Source: an uncultured Blautia sp.
GTDB lineage: Bacteria; Bacillota; Clostridia; Lachnospirales; Lachnospiraceae
NCBI GenBank assembly: GCA_934371915.1
Contig: CAKROE010000021.1
Location: 1 to 32,931 of the forward strand
DNA length: 32,931 nucleotides
Direction: 5' to 3'
Part shown: positions 31,186 to 32,931 of the stretch, one piece after another
Position numbering within the stretch: the stretch's first letter is position 1
How the letters are laid out: every line of letters begins with the position of its first letter
Translations under genes and position numbers: made by a program
The notes under the pieces: generated by a model
Told to the model about the DNA's origin: nothing
Databases searched by the model: none
The model's input: the letters and a program-made list of their open reading frames with translations, nothing else

Positions 31186-32015
31186 CCCATAATTCTTCCA
31201 ATTCCATAGGAAACAAGAAATACTGCAATATCCACTGCTACGATCGTAGAGCCAACCGGCGTTCCGGCAAGAATAGAAATCAGGATTCCGGCTGTTGCAC
31301 TGAGTACGGACATCACTGCCGCACTGATTGTTACGGAGCGGAAGGATTTAAAAAGTCTCATTGCTGACAGCGCCGGAAAGATTACAAGTGCTGAAATCAA
31401 AAGCGAACCGACCAGATTCATTGCAAGTACAATGATCACTGCGATCACAACCGCGATCAGCAGGTTGTATGCATTAGCTCTCGTCCCCGTCGCTCTCGCA
31501 AAATTCTCATCAAATGTCACTGCAAAAATCTTATTGTAAAACAGAATAAAAATCGCTACAACCACGACAGAAAGAATCGCACACAGCCATACTTCGCCTT
31601 TTGTCAGGGTCAGAATAGAAGTCGAACCAAACAGCGTACTGCAGACATCCCCTGAGATATTCGGGCTTGTCGAAAAAAGGTTCATCAGAAGATAACCGAT
31701 TGCAAGTGCTCCGACGGAAATCATCGCGATTGCCGCATCGCCTTTGATCCTGGTATTCTGTCCAGCGCGAAGAAGAAAAATCGCACATACTACCGTCACC
31801 GGAAGAATAAACAGCATATTGTTTGTGATATTTAAGACAGATGCAATCGCCATCGCACCAAATGCCACATGAGAAAGTCCGTCACCGATAAAGGAAAATC
31901 GTTTCAGCACCAGCGTCACACCAAGAAGCGAAGAACAAAGCGCGATCAGAACACCGACAATCAGCGCATATCGTACAAACGGATACTGAAAATACATATA
32001 AAGTGTTTCAAACAT
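31179..32015 (-). CDS. metal ABC transporter permease (ZnuB/MntB/TroC family)
   Basis: A 278-aa membrane protein with about eight to nine hydrophobic segments, the ABC-3 family that imports Zn2+, Mn2+ or Fe2+. Family blocks are visible: ALIVGVLIALCSSLLGVTLVLKRFSFIGDGLSHVAFGAMAI at the N-terminus, DENFARATG in the cytoplasmic coupling region, and VGSLLISALVIFPALSAM near the C-terminus. The start is ATG 32015, one base beyond the ATPase stop codon, with GGAGAGG upstream; the open frame to 32153 is inside the ATPase gene. Third gene of the binding protein-ATPase-permease operon. The metal cannot be told from the sequence. Confidence 0.93.
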   Translation of the reverse strand: MFETLYMYFQYPFVRYALIVGVLIALCSSLLGVTLVLKRFSFIGDGLSHVAFGAMAIASVLNITNNMLFILPVTVVCAIFLLRAGQNTRIKGDAAIAMISVGALAIGYLLMNLFSTSPNISGDVCSTLFGSTSILTLTKGEVWLCAILSVVVVAIFILFYNKIFAVTFDENFARATGTRANAYNLLIAVVIAVIIVLAMNLVGSLLISALVIFPALSAMRLFKSFRSVTISAAVMSVLSATAGILISILAGTPVGSTIVAVDIAVFLVSYGIGRIMGR

Positions 32016-32016
32016 C

Positions 32017-32727
32017 TTACTCGTCCTCTCCTTCCTGTCCGGTAAATGCTTTGCCCAGACTGCTCTGCAGATACTGTTTCTTCGTTCCGAAGAAGCAGTG
32101 TTCCCCGATATGAAGAATATGTGTCGCATATTTGACTGCAGCCGCAATATCATGTGAAATCATGATGATCGTAATTCCGTCCTTTTTATTCAGGTCTTTG
32201 ATCAGCTGATACATTTCTACCGTCACACGTGGATCAAGACCGGATACCGGCTCATCAAGGAGCAGGATTTTCTGTGCGGCGCAAAGTGCTCTTGCAAGAA
32301 GAACTCTCTGCTGCTGTCCGCCGGAAAGCTCACGGTAACAATGATCTGCAAGATCCTGTATCATCATTTTTTCCATTGCTTTCTGTGCAACCATTTTTTC
32401 TTCTTTGTTATAGAAAGGACGCCATCTGCACCGGCTCTGACACCCGGAAAGCACGATCTCACGGACAGATGCCGGAAAATCTCTCTGCACCAGTGTCTGC
32501 TGCGGCAGATAACCGATCTCGTTTTTCTTTAATCCGTCACCAAGCTCAATGCTTCCGCTGATCGGCGGCTGCAAATGAAGTAATGTTTTCATCAATGTAG
32601 ACTTACCGGAACCGTTTTCACCGACGATGCAGAGGTAATCGCCTGCATCAATGGAGAAATTCAAATCTTCCTGAATCGCCCGGTTGTCATATCCCAGTGT
32701 AAGGTTTTTGCATGTAAGCTGTGCCAT
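32017..32727 (-). CDS. metal ABC transporter ATP-binding protein (ZnuC family)
   Basis: A 236-aa ABC ATPase with every motif: Walker A GENGSGKST (36-44), Q-loop in YLPQQ, signature LSGGQQQR (134-141), Walker B ILLLDEP (154-160), D-loop SGLD and H-loop His192 (ISHD). It powers uptake by the permease that follows almost immediately. AGAGGGA precedes the ATG. Between it and the upstream binding-protein stop codon there are only 15 bp, so the three genes are one operon. Its C-terminus (QSSLGKAFTGQEGEDE) is acidic without His-rich metal-binding clusters. Confidence 0.95.
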   Translation of the reverse strand: MAQLTCKNLTLGYDNRAIQEDLNFSIDAGDYLCIVGENGSGKSTLMKTLLHLQPPISGSIELGDGLKKNEIGYLPQQTLVQRDFPASVREIVLSGCQSRCRWRPFYNKEEKMVAQKAMEKMMIQDLADHCYRELSGGQQQRVLLARALCAAQKILLLDEPVSGLDPRVTVEMYQLIKDLNKKDGITIIMISHDIAAAVKYATHILHIGEHCFFGTKKQYLQSSLGKAFTGQEGEDE

Positions 32728-32742
32728 TCTTGTCCCTCTTTC

Positions 32743-32931
32743 TTAGTTCAGTGCCTCTTTCAAAACATTCAGATTATCTTCCATCACGGAAAGATACGTT
32801 GCTCCGTCCGCAATTTCCTCTGATGTGATCGACTGCATGGAATTAAGCTGTAAGATCTTCTGCAGGAGTCTACGTGGACCGGAAGCTACGATCTTTTCAA
32901 ACAATATACAGCGCTGGCAGATAAAGAAAGC
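32743..32931 (-). CDS. metal ABC transporter substrate-binding protein, C-terminal part
   Basis: The last 62 codons of a gene running off the right edge, ending in TAA at 32743. The end, LQLNSMQSITSEEIADGATYLSVMEDNLNVLKEALN, matches the C-terminal helix region of ZnuA-like solute-binding lipoproteins, which capture the metal outside the cell and hand it to the permease. The preceding segment (CILFEKIVASGPRRLLQKILQLN) seems a few residues shorter than the usual region before this helix, which normally holds ETGAK-like residues. It may be a natural variant or a small deletion. Position directly before the ATPase and permease supports the assignment. Confidence 0.75.
   Translation of the reverse strand, partial: AFFICQRCILFEKIVASGPRRLLQKILQLNSMQSITSEEIADGATYLSVMEDNLNVLKEALN

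Overview
The window looks like chromosomal DNA of a Gram-positive Clostridia member, most likely a gut Lachnospiraceae. This rests on the moderate-to-low GC with AGGAGG-type ribosome binding sites, a T-box riboswitch, BspA-like/Big2/FN3 surface proteins, PAS/CHASE hybrid histidine kinases, a TnpV-type mobile-element protein and a Csp-like subtilase. I cannot name the species from sequence alone. Almost every gene is on the minus strand. The exceptions are an SGNH hydrolase (5420-6061), a small HTH regulator (14824-15042) and an unknown 173-aa protein (30641-31162).

Layout. 1-600: edge of a mobile element (TnpV). 700-2463: subtilisin-like S8 protease. 2539-4600: cstA behind a T-box riboswitch whose specifier reads as isoleucine (AUC). 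4721-5301: small secreted FN3-like protein behind a two-part promoter module. 5330-7455: SGNH esterase converging on enolase. 7535-9914: MATE efflux pump overlapping an AEC transporter, with its own promoter and terminator. 9942-15042: three exported surface proteins (Lys-rich Ig-like, MBG/FN3, BspA-LRR/Big2) and a divergent HTH_26 regulator facing a perfect palindrome. 15060-15600: an orphan copy of the promoter module plus a 53-bp tandem repeat array with 159-bp higher-order periodicity. 15600-18490: three-gene unit (116-aa coiled-coil protein, an overlooked 58-aa ORF, and an ECF-type sigma factor fused to a transmembrane segment and a large exported domain) behind another copy of the module. 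18530-20690: TrmH-type methyltransferase and a conventional ECF sigma/zinc anti-sigma pair. 20747-22190: GNAT plus alpha/beta hydrolase operon. 22240-29703: three successive hybrid histidine kinases, one of which also carries an intact GGDEF domain. 29709-30480: a dense cluster of hairpins and a doubly truncated Gfo/Idh/MocA remnant. 30569-31185: promoter-driven unknown protein ending in a hairpin shared with the convergent metal permease. 31179-32931: metal ABC transporter operon (binding protein partial at the edge, ATPase, permease).

How the parts may work together. The main new observation is a shared regulatory signature, AAC-N17/18-GTC, on the minus strand. It lies upstream of the secreted FN3 protein, the MBG/FN3 surface protein, the tethered-sigma operon and the ECF sigma/anti-sigma operon, with a fifth copy in the 15.1 kb intergenic region. 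Its layout is that of an ECF-sigma promoter. Three of the five copies lie about 40-50 bp downstream of a near-identical sigma-A type promoter (TTGAC-N17-TAAAAT) overlapped by a TAGAT/ATCTA inverted repeat. I infer a local cell-envelope regulon in which sigma factors encoded here control the exported proteins encoded here. This is a hypothesis from sequence pattern only.
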